Part shown: positions 55,283-64,000 of the stretch, one piece after another
How the letters are laid out: each line of letters begins with the position of its first letter
How positions within the stretch are numbered: position 1 is the stretch's first letter
Assembly: GCA_948470475.1 (NCBI GenBank)
Contig: OX419345.1
Span: 10,301,001-10,365,000, forward strand
DNA: 64,000 nucleotides
Reading direction: 5' to 3'
DNA from: Galaxea fascicularis
Taxonomy: Eukaryota; Cnidaria; Anthozoa; Scleractinia; Euphylliidae
The notes under the pieces: generated by a model
Database searches by the model: none
The model's input: the letters and a program-made list of their open reading frames with translations, nothing else
What the model was told of the DNA's origin: nothing
Made by a program: the position numbers and the translations under genes

Positions 55283-58200
55283 ATATAATACACCAAGCAC
55301 ATTCAAGGGATTCACAGGAATAAGTGGAGTGAAGGAATGAAATCCATCTCACACTTAGAAAACGGCATATTTAGGCTAACAACGGACGTTCACAACTATT
55401 TAACCAGGTCTGCATCAAACCCATTCTTACTATTACATTGACAAATCTCGAACTGAATAAATGAAGAGATCTTTTGCGAGAACTGGAGCTGTAATATGGA
55501 ACGGACTCCCTCAATTTCTGAAGTCTTTAACAAAATATCAATTTAAAGCTAAAATTAAGCAAATACTCTTAGAAATTATTCAAAAAACAGATGATTATAT
55601 TGAGGTTCCCCAAATACTTTCCAATAACAAGCAAAAAAATGAAATGTACACTGTACTTAATTCATATTTTAATTTCCAGTTTGCCTTTAACCTCTCAATT
55701 GTATCTTTTAGGTTTAGTTGTAGTATGTGTATTTCTGTAACTCTACAGATCAGATTCTGTATTGTTTTGCAATTCTTTAATTTATTAACTTAATCAAACA
55801 ATCTGTTCCTGCCTTGAATAGCATTTCATGTTAATTTGCAGGGCAAATGTTCTTGTATTACCTGAAGTGTGTTTTTAATAAAGTTGTTATATATAAGCAT
55901 TTTCCAAGTTAAAAATGACAAGTACCAAACGTTTGACTTTCAATAATAATAATATTATTGAAAGGCAAAATTAACTATTATAATTATCTTATCCTATTTT
56001 CAAAGTTCAACTGATGTCAAAAATGGATAAACATCTTGGGCATGTCACATAGTTTGTGAAGGCCCTAAGTTAGATAACTCATTGGGTTAATTACGTCACT
56101 TTCGTTAAATAAAGAATATTGTATTGTATTGTATTTCATCAACATATTTTTGTTCATGAAATCATGCTGCCAAGAGTCCACTGAACTCACTTAGTCTGCC
56201 ATGATTCACTCCTCGACTATTTGCCATTGAACTACACTCAATTAAAATTAACTAAAATGTGGTTTTATCAACAGAGTTGATGAATAAATGTAAATTGACC
56301 ACCATGCAGTGGCCAATTACTAATAAATGCTTTCGATGACAAAAGACGTCAGTTTGCTGATTTCATCATTCTCACACAACATAAAATTGAAATAGAAAAA
56401 TATATCGCAATCATGACGAATAATCACCCTGCTTTTGTTAAAAAGTGGTCCCATTTCGTAATATGATTAAATTTTTTTATGTTTATAGTTAGCGATTAAC
56501 ACCTCCTTTAAAGTTCTTATTGTTGGTTATTACACTCTATGTGTTTGTTTCTGTGAGTACTTTTTTTAAATTGTATTTCATCTGTGCTTAGTGTTCTTAT
56601 TGTAAATTGCGTAAGTACTGTATTACAAGTTGTGTTGGTGTTGTAAATAGCGTAAGCATTGTATTCCAAGTAGTGCTAGTACTGTAAGTAGTCCAAGTAT
56701 CGTGCGGTTAGCTGTGCAAGTCCTGTAAATGTTTAAATTTAGTAATAATAAAAAAATTAAAAATAAATAAAAAAAGTGGCCAATTTATGTTTTACAATTT
56801 ATACTCATTTCCACAGTTCCATACTTATATGATTTAGTTCATTTATACACCATTCACAATTTATACTCGTTTAACCAAGACTACACGTAAACTGTAAGCT
56901 GAACCTTAACAGATGAGATCGCCTGATACCTGAAGTGTTTTCCACTATTACATCTGTGACAAGTGATACCAGGGTATTTCATTCACAACAACCCAATTTA
57001 ATTATCAGAGATCCAGAAAACACTTTCATGTAACATTTTGTTATAATTTGAAGCTTAACTGACCTGTTATTTGCAGTGTACCCTTTTACTCCTGGTTTTC
57101 CTCGTGGTTTTCCTCCATCTGGTTTTGGCCCTGGGTTTAACAGCTACCCATTTGCAGGTACCTCAGCATCATAGCTGTTAATTAAGATTTGTACCATAAA
57201 TGATTGGAGCACATTTATCAAAGTCATTCGTTACTGGTATCAAATTAATGTTTGGATACTACATATAGCACCTGTAAGTAACATTTCTCAAAGTCATCCG
57301 TTATTGGTATCAAATTAATGTTTGGAGACTACATATAGCACCTGTAAGTAGTTATTACATAGAAGATTAAATTTTGTCTCAAAAAGAGTTAGATATGTTG
57401 GGTACTGTAAAAGCTTTCCAAGACAACATTTAAGTTTTGTCTTACATGTTTGGTCAGTATCATCATTACTATCTTTTTATTTCACCTCCCTGAATTTGTT
57501 GGTAGTATAAGAATGTTGCAAGTAGGACATGACATAAAATTATTAGCACCAATTTCAACTTATTTGTAATTAGTACAGATCCATTTTATGACAGTGTTAG
57601 TTCGTAAATCATTCAAGGGTTTTGACACATTGGCATAGCTTATTTCTTTTACAATACTTTGAGCTTCATTTACATGAATGAAAGATATTAAACCAGTTTC
57701 AATTCTTCAATTGCATTAGCAGGGTATAGTCCAGCAGCTGCTGCTGCAGCTGCTGCATTTGCAGCACAAAACAGGCCGGTGAGAGGCAAAGGTCGAGGAT
57801 TTTTGGGAAATTACCCTGGAATGCTTGGTGAGTTAAAAAATGGCTTTGTGCCTTATTAATAAAAATTCAGCTACAGCTGTACTATCATGTTGCCATTGGG
57901 GTAACCCCAAACCCTGGAATTCAGTGGTTCTCTCAAAGGCAGACACCCTCAAAACATCTTAGCACTAAAAGAGAACTTAAAACACAACTAAAATTTGCTA
58001 TGAAACAGCCAATCAGACAGTATCCATCTTTCAAAGGTGCCCCTCCTGCAGTAATTTCATCAGAAAGAGTGGATTGTATCATGTAATGAATCAATGGAGC
58101 AATTGCTGTGGACAGTATATCCAGGAAGGAGAAATGTTTGAAAACATTGTCGAGCTTGACAACATTTTTCTATCACATCATACATACAGTGTTACTGCAG

Positions 58201-61200
58201 GATGAACACTTTGAATGTTGAGACAAGTCATTTGATGATTAGGAGGCAGGATGGCCGAGTGGTTAAGGGTGCTGGATTTGAATGCCACAGCCTGGGTTCA
58301 AATTCTGCTCTGGCCACCAGCTGTTGTTGTTCTGGGTAAGCACCTGGTTCAACTTCTCGGTCATCCTTGCAAATAGCCAACTGGTTTGCCTCCTGCCAGT
58401 TGGGATTCTTGTTTCTTGGAATTGAAAGTACCTATAACCCCAAATATTTTTTCGCTAAAATGAATCTTTGCATTTGTTTCACGACTGAGTCAGAAGGGGC
58501 GTGGGTCTATTCCTGATTTGATGTCACAAACTGATTTGCAATGCATTAACGTTTTGTAAAAATGCATGGAAAGTAGATTGTGATGTCAAATCAGGAATAG
58601 ACCCACTCCCCATCTGACTTGGTCATGAAACAAACAAATGCTTGGTTTTTTGTAAGTTCTGAAGCCTACAGAGAGGCAGGATTTATTAAAAAAGGAAAAA
58701 AAGGCCACAATGCATTTCGAACAGGTGTGAAGATTTATTTTAGCAAAAAATATTTTGGGGTTATATGCACTTTAAGTGAAGTGCCTGTAAACTAGCTGCT
58801 TAGCTAAGTGCACTTTCACTATAAACATAGTAATGTTATTATTATCATTCTCTTTGAAATCTTGCTTTGTTCTCTTATGGTGCCGAGCTCATTCCCTTCA
58901 GGAGCCTTGGGCAGTCATAAGTCTGTTGGATTACTTGATGGATAGGGTCCTCCTAAGTATGTGAGCAGTCCCAAGGAAGACAATCTTCTGAAGCTCTGCA
59001 ATTCTGATGTTCCCAGGGATCTTATTGATGTAGTTTTCAGTACCCTTCTTGACAAGCCCAAGAGCACCAATGACCACTGAAATAGTTGTTGTTTTCATTC
59101 TCAGTGATTTCTCAATTTCTATTTCAAGACTCTTATACTTGGAGAGTTTTTCTGCTGTTTTTAAAGATGTGTTTCTTTCCGTTGGGTTTGACATATCAAT
59201 GAACAGGCAACTAGTTCTTTTCTCCTTGTCTTTCACTACTACGTCTGTTCTGTTTGCCTTGATCTCTTTGTCAGTCTGGACTGGCATGTCCCAGAGTATC
59301 GTTGCTGCATTGTTTTCAGTTACTGTTGAGGGTTCATATTCGTACAAATGCCTTGCACTTTGATGTTATAGTGCTTGTGAATTGCCCAGTGAAGGTATGC
59401 TGCCTTATTATGTCTGTGTACATACCCTGGTTTGGCAAGTTCAGGACAACCTGAGACAAGGTGGTCAACTGTTCTCTGATATTGGTTGCAAATTCTGCAC
59501 ATGGGGTTGGTGCCATCTTTCAGAATATTATTTTGGTAATATTTAGTCTTGATGGATTGATCTTAGGCAGCAATAATAAATCCTTGTGTTTCTGATTTAA
59601 GGCCAGCCGTTCTTAACCAGTTGTGGGTTTGGTCTTGGTCTACATCTTTTTCTTTTGTTCTTTTTGGGTGCTGTCCATGCAAAGGCTTTTCTTCCCATTT
59701 GCTCTTGAGTTTTTCTGTTAAGCTTGGTGTTTAGCCTTCAGTTTAACTCTCTTGGCATAGCTGGTGGTTGGTTCATTCTCTACCATTTCAGTGTCAGGTA
59801 GGCTGAGTTCTTGACTGTATTTTACAGCTTGGTAGTGCACTGATAATGTTTTCTTGCCTTGGTCGTGGTCTCTCGCTATTTTGAGGAGATGATCGTCTTT
59901 GTTCTTTAGATATGTGTCAAGGCCGATTGAGGCTATTTTGTAAGAGGTCTTGATTTGAATGAGGCCCCTTCCACCTGCTCTTCTTGGGATGTATAGCCTG
60001 TCCACATCAGGTTTTGGATGATGCATTTTTGCCATCGTCAAAAACTTTTTTGGTTTTTCGGTCTAGTTTCTTAACTTCTTCCATTTTCCAGTCTATAATG
60101 TTGAAACTATAACTGATGATCGGGACGGCAAGCGTGTTAATTACATCAATCCTATTGATGGCATTCAATTCAGATTTTAACACTAGCTGTATTCTTCCAT
60201 AGTACTCTTTCCAAATTGTTTCTTTCATCTTTGCATGTTAGATCCCATCTCCTTCATTCACACCAAGGTATTTGTAACTGCCTTCCTGTTCTTGATCTTG
60301 TATGGTGGAGTCAATATCAAGTTTGATGTTTTCCGTGCTGGTCAGCTTGCTCCTTTGGAACGTGGCTTTAGCGCATTTACCTAGTCCAAATTTTATTCCT
60401 ATGTCATCACTAAAGAGTTTAATGATTGTGAGTAGGCCTTTCTGGTCTTTATCAGATTTGGTATAGGTTTTTAGATCAGCCATGTAAAACATAATTATGA
60501 GTGGTGATCATGTTGCCTATTTTGTACCCACAGCTCCAAAATTGTTATTATCATTATTATTATTATGTATGTTACAACATCCTCTTCTTGTCCAAAGGGT
60601 TTCCTGGTTATCATACTGGTTACATGAATCCTCCAGACCAGAGAAGGACACCTGGAGCTGGCCATTACTATGCTGAATATGCAACCATTAATAATCAGGG
60701 AGGGCGATCAGGACCCAACAGACCACCTGATATACCACAAGTTACACCCACAATGCAGGAATATACTGATTACCCAGGTAAACAACCTTGTATGAGAAGC
60801 TTTGTCAAAAACTCCTTGTCATTTGATGCTTTCAAAAGGATTGTGTCTTTTGTTACTACAAAAGTCAGTTAAATGGCACTCTTTATGCCAATAGCATTCA
60901 TATCCCATATGCAGGATGTTTGAATCAGCTAAAGAAACAAAATGGATTTCATTAGAGGTCAGAACACACCCTACTTTTACTGAGATTTTGAGTTCAAAAT
61001 AATGGTTTGTGGGCCCATTAAGTTACTGGGACTTTCAAGAAATGGGCCCCAGCTCCCTTGAGTCTCCTGTAGCTCAGTGGTAGAGCATCCACACTATAGA
61101 AATGGGAAGATCATGGGTACAACTCCTTTAAGGATGAACTCTGAATTTGTTTTAACACTGGACTCATTTTCACAAATACAAGCTACAAGGTAAATTCCTG

Positions 61201-62522
61201 GGGCCTTCCCAGACCACTGTATGTACAGGCAAAAGCTCCATATTTTCTATGACTCAGACCTTCAGACACCAGGAGGCCAGAAAATAGGGAAAATGGCACA
61301 CATGAACATGCACACTATTTACATATTACATAGATATGGAAGGAAATATTTGTGAGTTTCAACACCTTTTAAATCAACTGAAATGAAATTCAGGTTAAAA
61401 TGATTTTAATCTTGGTTAAGATCAACTTTCTTTGTTTCTTACACCTAATCATTCATGAGACAAAGGAAACTGACATTCAATCTAGGTTAAAATCATTTAA
61501 CCTGAATTTCATTTTGACCTTCGACACTGATGTTACCATCACTTAACAGGCAGACAAATCAACAAAATTAATGTGATAATGAATGTGACTACAGTATGTG
61601 ATGCCAGTCTTAAATCATTGCTACACAATACCAAATTTGTTTGAAACACACTTTTAGAGACTGGCAAAGTGGCATTTTATTGACAACTTTGCACATAATT
61701 AGCAATTTATTGCCTAAAAGAAAATAAGGACTTGAATGGCCCTGCAAACATGTGAATTAAGCCAAAACTAAGTGTTAAACACCACTGTCATGAGATAGCT
61801 CAAAAAAGAGTTTTTATTAATTAATGGAAAAGTGCTGTCAAACAAAAACAAAAAGGAGAATCACTGCTGGTCCTTTTGCCCTGAAGGGCATTTCCTGTTG
61901 AAAATGTTTCAAACCTTTGGTCTTTTATTTAATTAATAGCCATGTAACTGTGACACTTTACAAGAATTTTAACTGCAAAAACAATATATTATTTCTGAAT
62001 GCAAAAGCACTGGTTTAGATCAGCTATTTATTGTATATATAGCTACTTTTTGCATACCCAGGATTACAAGTGTATTAGTTTACATTTTGGTGTTCTGTAT
62101 ACAATGAAAAATAAGACTTGAGACAGACTTCTTGGGTAACTCCCTTTAAAAAAGGGTAATTACATTAAAAGTCAAAATAATGACAATTACCTATGCTGCA
62201 TTTTTTTGGATAATAATTATTCAAACGAATTGCATTATCTATTTAATAGATGTAATTTTCAATCATGAAACATTAAGTGTACTTAAAATCAAATCATAAT
62301 CTCAAAATAAATTTATTACATGCAGGAGGAATAAATTACCCTCCCAATCAGTTTGGACCACCCCCACCCTCACCAGTGTCAAGATTTGCCGCAGCTGCAA
62401 CAAGCCCAGGACCTGTCCAGGATCTGAGCAGTTACATCAACTCTGCAGCTAATACTTCAGCAGATGGTCTCGGTTACACAGCAACCAGCCCACAGCCAAC
62501 AGGCTTTGGACATGCCATGGCG
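45212..62522 (+). CDS. MSI: Musashi-family RNA-binding protein, 13 exons resolved, 3' end outside window
   Basis: Exons: 45212-45273, 45421-45461, 45655-45736, 45893-45977, 46358-46399, 49819-49911, 51032-51080, 52800-52882, 54503-54596, 57077-57157, 57723-57827, 60598-60777, 62326-62522. All junctions are GT-AG and phases agree, giving 398 codons without a stop. RRM1 has RNP2 MFVGGL and RNP1 RGFGFVTF, with ECLVMRDPNTKQSRGFGF. The linker is IDPKVAVPKRPQPKMVTRTK. RRM2 has IFVGGV and LMFDKVTNRHRGFGFVTF, followed by KKAQPREVM. The C-terminal half is RG-, Pro/Gly/Tyr- and Ala-rich (an eight-Ala run in exon 11) and reaches the family's SPGP...TGFGH box. Known: Musashi proteins bind UAG-containing 3' UTR motifs and control translation of stem/neural cell mRNAs. 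The usual short last exon is missing here, so it probably lies beyond 64000. Confidence 0.93.
49282..49428. mobile_element. Near-perfect palindromic MITE in Musashi intron 5
   Basis: CCTGGTTGTTCAAACGTTGG at the left is mirrored at the right. The arms are built from repeated TATCCAGTGGATA and GGATAGCGCTATCC palindromes. The 147-bp unit can fold end to end. This pattern is a widespread type of short animal MITE. Confidence 0.75.
50625..50803. mobile_element. pogo/Tigger-like MITE in Musashi intron 6
   Basis: Begins TA-CAGTTAAACCCCTATTAA and GTGGCC, and ends with the mirrored GGCCACTTAAAAGGGGTTTGAACC. The CAGT-AACC end and flanking TA fit pogo/Tigger non-autonomous elements. About 180 bp, non-coding. 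Confidence 0.6.
51411..51842. mobile_element. Hairpin MITE, copy 1, Musashi intron 7
   Basis: About 430 bp. Ends TTAAAGTGCCTATGACCCCC and mirrored AGAGGCACTTTAA. Inner mirrored pairs include TGCACCTGTTTGAAATGCAT, and TCTATTCCTGATTTGATGTC with GACATCAAATCAGGAGTAGA. The whole unit can form one long imperfect hairpin. A second copy is at 58424-58774. Confidence 0.8.
52977..53463. mobile_element. MITE carrying a 51-bp minisatellite with CRE sites, intron 8
   Basis: Terminal inverted repeat TTATTATTCATTCAAAATAT at the left with its mirror at 53436-53463. TTTCTGATTGGTTAAAA is next to the left end. Inside, about 4.5 units of 51 bp (53090-53330) each carry the full CRE palindrome TGACGTCA at 53133, 53184, 53235 and 53286. 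The unit also contains AGCCCGCTGCAGATTATTGA. Confidence 0.75.
53490..53585. repeat. 96-bp near-perfect palindrome
   Basis: ATATGAAGAATTCTGCAG at the left is mirrored exactly at the right. The middle GTTATCCACCTCGGCC-TTC-GGCCTTGGTGGATAAC closes the hairpin. The frame reads similar peptides on both strands because of the symmetry. It directly follows the 51-bp minisatellite MITE. Confidence 0.85.
54031..54136. repeat. Imperfect inverted repeat in intron 8
   Basis: GTAATTGGTGCGCCATGACG and GGGTGTCCAATTAC pair with GTAATTGGACACC and TGCGCATCAATTAC downstream. Another CTGTAATTGGACCTCATG lies at about 54271. Confidence 0.6.
54421..54463. repeat. (ATT)n microsatellite
   Basis: About 14 ATT units with one ATC interruption, 40 bp upstream of exon 9. 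Confidence 0.95.
55243..55280. repeat. (TA)n microsatellite
   Basis: Uninterrupted TA run of about 19 units at the edge of the LINE fragment that follows. Confidence 0.95.
55290..56135 (+). mobile_element. LINE 3' fragment (CR1/L2/jockey-type C-terminus)
   Basis: The open piece at 55461-55620 encodes SFARTGAVIWNGLPQFLKSL and TKYQFKAKIKQILLE, the conserved C-terminal pattern (ARTGAxIWNxLPxxLK...F+xxLK) of non-LTR polymerases. A 3' UTR follows, ending near 56135 in repeats of TTGTAT, the short tandem tail typical of such elements. Everything upstream of the C-terminus is missing. Intron 9, same strand as Musashi. Confidence 0.65.
56500..56780. repeat. Degenerate tandem repeat with A-rich end
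   Basis: Units around TGTAAATAGCGTAAGCATTG and variants repeat at roughly 35 bp, followed by AATAATAAAAAAATTAAAAA. Possibly the tail of another retroelement. Confidence 0.35.
57211..57352. repeat. 70-bp tandem duplication in intron 10
   Basis: Two units, offset exactly 70 bp, share GGTATCAAATTAATGTTTGG and CATATAGCACCTGTAAGTA with four to five differences. Each contains a GTAAGTA donor-like string, but no exon is associated. Confidence 0.85.
58243..58320 (+). repeat. tRNA-derived SINE (Leu/Ser-like head)
   Basis: TGGCCGAGTGGTTAAGG is a canonical A box and GGGTTCAAATTC a B box, 50 bp apart, ending in CCACCA. The long variable arm of Leu/Ser tRNAs is missing. Intron 11, same strand as Musashi. 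Confidence 0.6.
58424..58774. mobile_element. Hairpin MITE, copy 2, Musashi intron 11
   Basis: Same family as 51411-51842: AAAGTACCTATAACCCCAAA start, CTATTCCTGATTTGATGTCA, CTTGGTTTTTTGTAAGTTCT and GCAAAAAATATTTTGGGGTT end. Relative to copy 1 it lacks about 80 bp in the left arm. Same orientation as copy 1. Confidence 0.8.
58905..60500 (-). mobile_element. R2/R4/NeSL-like LINE fragment with restriction-like endonuclease, decayed
   Basis: Minus strand from 60492. The RT catalytic box is present as YMADLKTYTKSDKD (second position A instead of D). Thumb segments (GSYKYLGVNEGD, INTLAVPIISYSFNIIDWK, LYIPRRAGGRGLIQIKTSYK) follow. Then a Cys/His finger CRICNQYQRTVDHLVSGC with GYVHRHNKAAYLHW, and an endonuclease region VTENNAATILWDMPVQTDKE, NRTDVVVKDKEK and CLFIDMSNP. 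The order RT, zinc finger, PD-(D/E)XK-type endonuclease is that of the R2/R4/NeSL group. The copy is 5' truncated inside the RT, has several frameshifts, and the catalytic PD is TD. It lies antisense in Musashi intron 11. Confidence 0.8.
61064..61135 (+). repeat. tRNA-derived element
   Basis: CCTGTAGCTCAGTGGTAGAG is a good A box and GGGTACAACTCC a degraded B box at the expected distance. AGAAATGGGAAGATCATGGG lies between. Intron 12. Confidence 0.5.
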
Positions 62523-64000
62523 GTGAGCAAATTACCTATGCAGCATTTCTGCAACTATAGCATTTGGCTTGAAAGAATTTAAAGCATTTTGTGGGGATGT
62601 TATTGGCTTATACATGCATGAAAAAAGTCAAGATTCAGAATGAAATCTACTCATTGGTATTTAATGGCTAGCAATGCAGTCATTTAAAACTTGCTGCAAA
62701 ATAAACATCCATTTTGTACATGGGAAGACACCAAGCACAATCTGGAGGCTCTGACAGTGTATTTGAGTTTTCTAATTCACCTGATGCAATATTAATTTAG
62801 ATTGCACTTAAAGCAAACCAAATGCTATTTCACAAATGACTGAAACGTGTTATGTTTCTTGACGTAGAGTGGTTTAAAGGAGGCATTTATGGGTCTTGCC
62901 ATTAAATGGCATTCAGTTCTTTAAGATTATTTAAAATTATGTAACATTTTGTCACCAAACCAAATATTTTATACAGCCAATCAAATGATATGGTGGGTTC
63001 TTTTTAGCCCAAAAAGAATAAAACAAAATGCTCATAGCATAAATTGTTATAACTTTCAAAACCAAATTTGATTATAGTCGAAATGTTCAAAATCCATGTT
63101 ATACACCACTAAAAATAACTGTTAGATTAATCAGCATTATAAATGAAACATTTCCAATAAAATATCATGTTACAATATTGGATATAACAATAACATTACT
63201 TATCACATGATCCATTAATATCAAACTACAAGTACAATAAAGAATGCAGAAGATGCCTCCTCCTGTCTCAAATATACAAAATGCTTAATAACTACAATGG
63301 AATTATATTGCTGAGAATGGTTATAAGTAAAAATGTAAAAGCCAAAACTAAAACTCTGTGGACCAAAATTTTGAAGCGATGCAAATTAATGGGAGCAGTA
63401 GTAATGCCAAATTATAATGCGATCCATTTGACTTATTATTATTCAATTTATTTTGACAGTTCTGACGGAGGAGCGCATCATTGTAAGTATCATAATAATT
63501 CAAGGTGAAACTAGTCTTCTTTCATCACTCCTTCATCTGGAGTTAAAAGAACAACCGGGAATCATGTTTACACCAGTAAATCTTTTAATTAAATGTCAAT
63601 CCTCTTTTTGTCCCAACATGTTTCTACCACAGTGCACAAGTAAGCTACAACACAATACATATTTAAACTAAAATTAATATTGTGTAATCAAGATAAAAGG
63701 ATTGGCTGAGTAAACTTAATTTATGATGCTATAGAATACAGAGAAATCCCTAAAGATCAATAATATAATCTTTGCAACAAACATTATTTTAACAGTTTTT
63801 GTGAAGTCAATTTCAATCTTATTCCTAATACTTTACGTTCATTCACACAATGTTTACGATCATTTTGTATGTTGATTTCTCACTGAAACAAAAGTGTGGT
63901 TGGTTTGAGACAATCAAACCTGTCATGCGTGGGGAATTGTAAATACAAAAAAGACAACAAATATGAGATGCCATTCAAATGAAAAACAAATTACAACTTA
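62523..64000 (+). other. Musashi intron 13 (incomplete)
   Basis: Starts with the GTGAGC donor after exon 13. An AG-preceded short segment at about 63457 would meet a stop after one codon in the required phase, and no segment encoding the usual C-terminal end of Musashi was found. The intron therefore probably runs out of the window. Confidence 0.55.

Noticed and set aside
63457..63480. Last Musashi exon
   Set aside because: An AG precedes it and a GTAAGT follows, but in the required phase it stops after one codon and lacks the family C-terminus.

Overview
The window looks like a piece of a cnidarian nuclear genome, most likely a stony coral or sea anemone (inference). It is AT-rich, has small exons with GT-AG introns, an intronless class A receptor, and a dense set of DIRS, Merlin, THAP/DDE, Tx1/L1-like, R2-like and MITE-like elements. 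No organelle, bacterial or rRNA sequence was recognised.

Left part (1-12.6 kb): nested mobile elements. A THAP-DDE transposase pseudogene is split inside its THAP zinc finger by a 4.9-kb DIRS-type tyrosine-recombinase retrotransposon, whose ends can be placed to within one base. Next come a SAP-like exon fragment, a decayed LINE on the minus strand, a decayed Merlin (IS1595-type) transposase interrupted by a MITE with a TA target duplication, and a 0.55-kb foldback element.

12.6-14.9 kb: a GC-rich cassette of three short ORFs. The last carries a parvovirus-VP1-type phospholipase A2 domain, as in adintovirus/Polinton-like elements (family assignment inferred). An intronless seven-helix receptor follows on the minus strand.

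14.9-45 kb is gene-poor. It holds several MITEs, two arrays of a 44-bp satellite with a kappaB-like palindrome, and a broken minus-strand gene of two exons whose second exon resembles the BRCT region of DBF4. One in-frame stop and one homopolymer frameshift interrupt it.

45.2 kb to the right edge: a Musashi-type RNA-binding protein gene on the plus strand. Thirteen exons are resolved (398 codons, all splice phases consistent), and the last coding exon appears to lie outside the window. Its introns hold two hairpin copies of one MITE family, a CRE-bearing minisatellite inside another MITE, two LINE fragments and two tRNA-derived elements.

The only clearly intact host genes are the receptor and Musashi. 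Most other coding signal is transposon-derived or decayed. I could not run searches, so family names rest on motifs read by eye.
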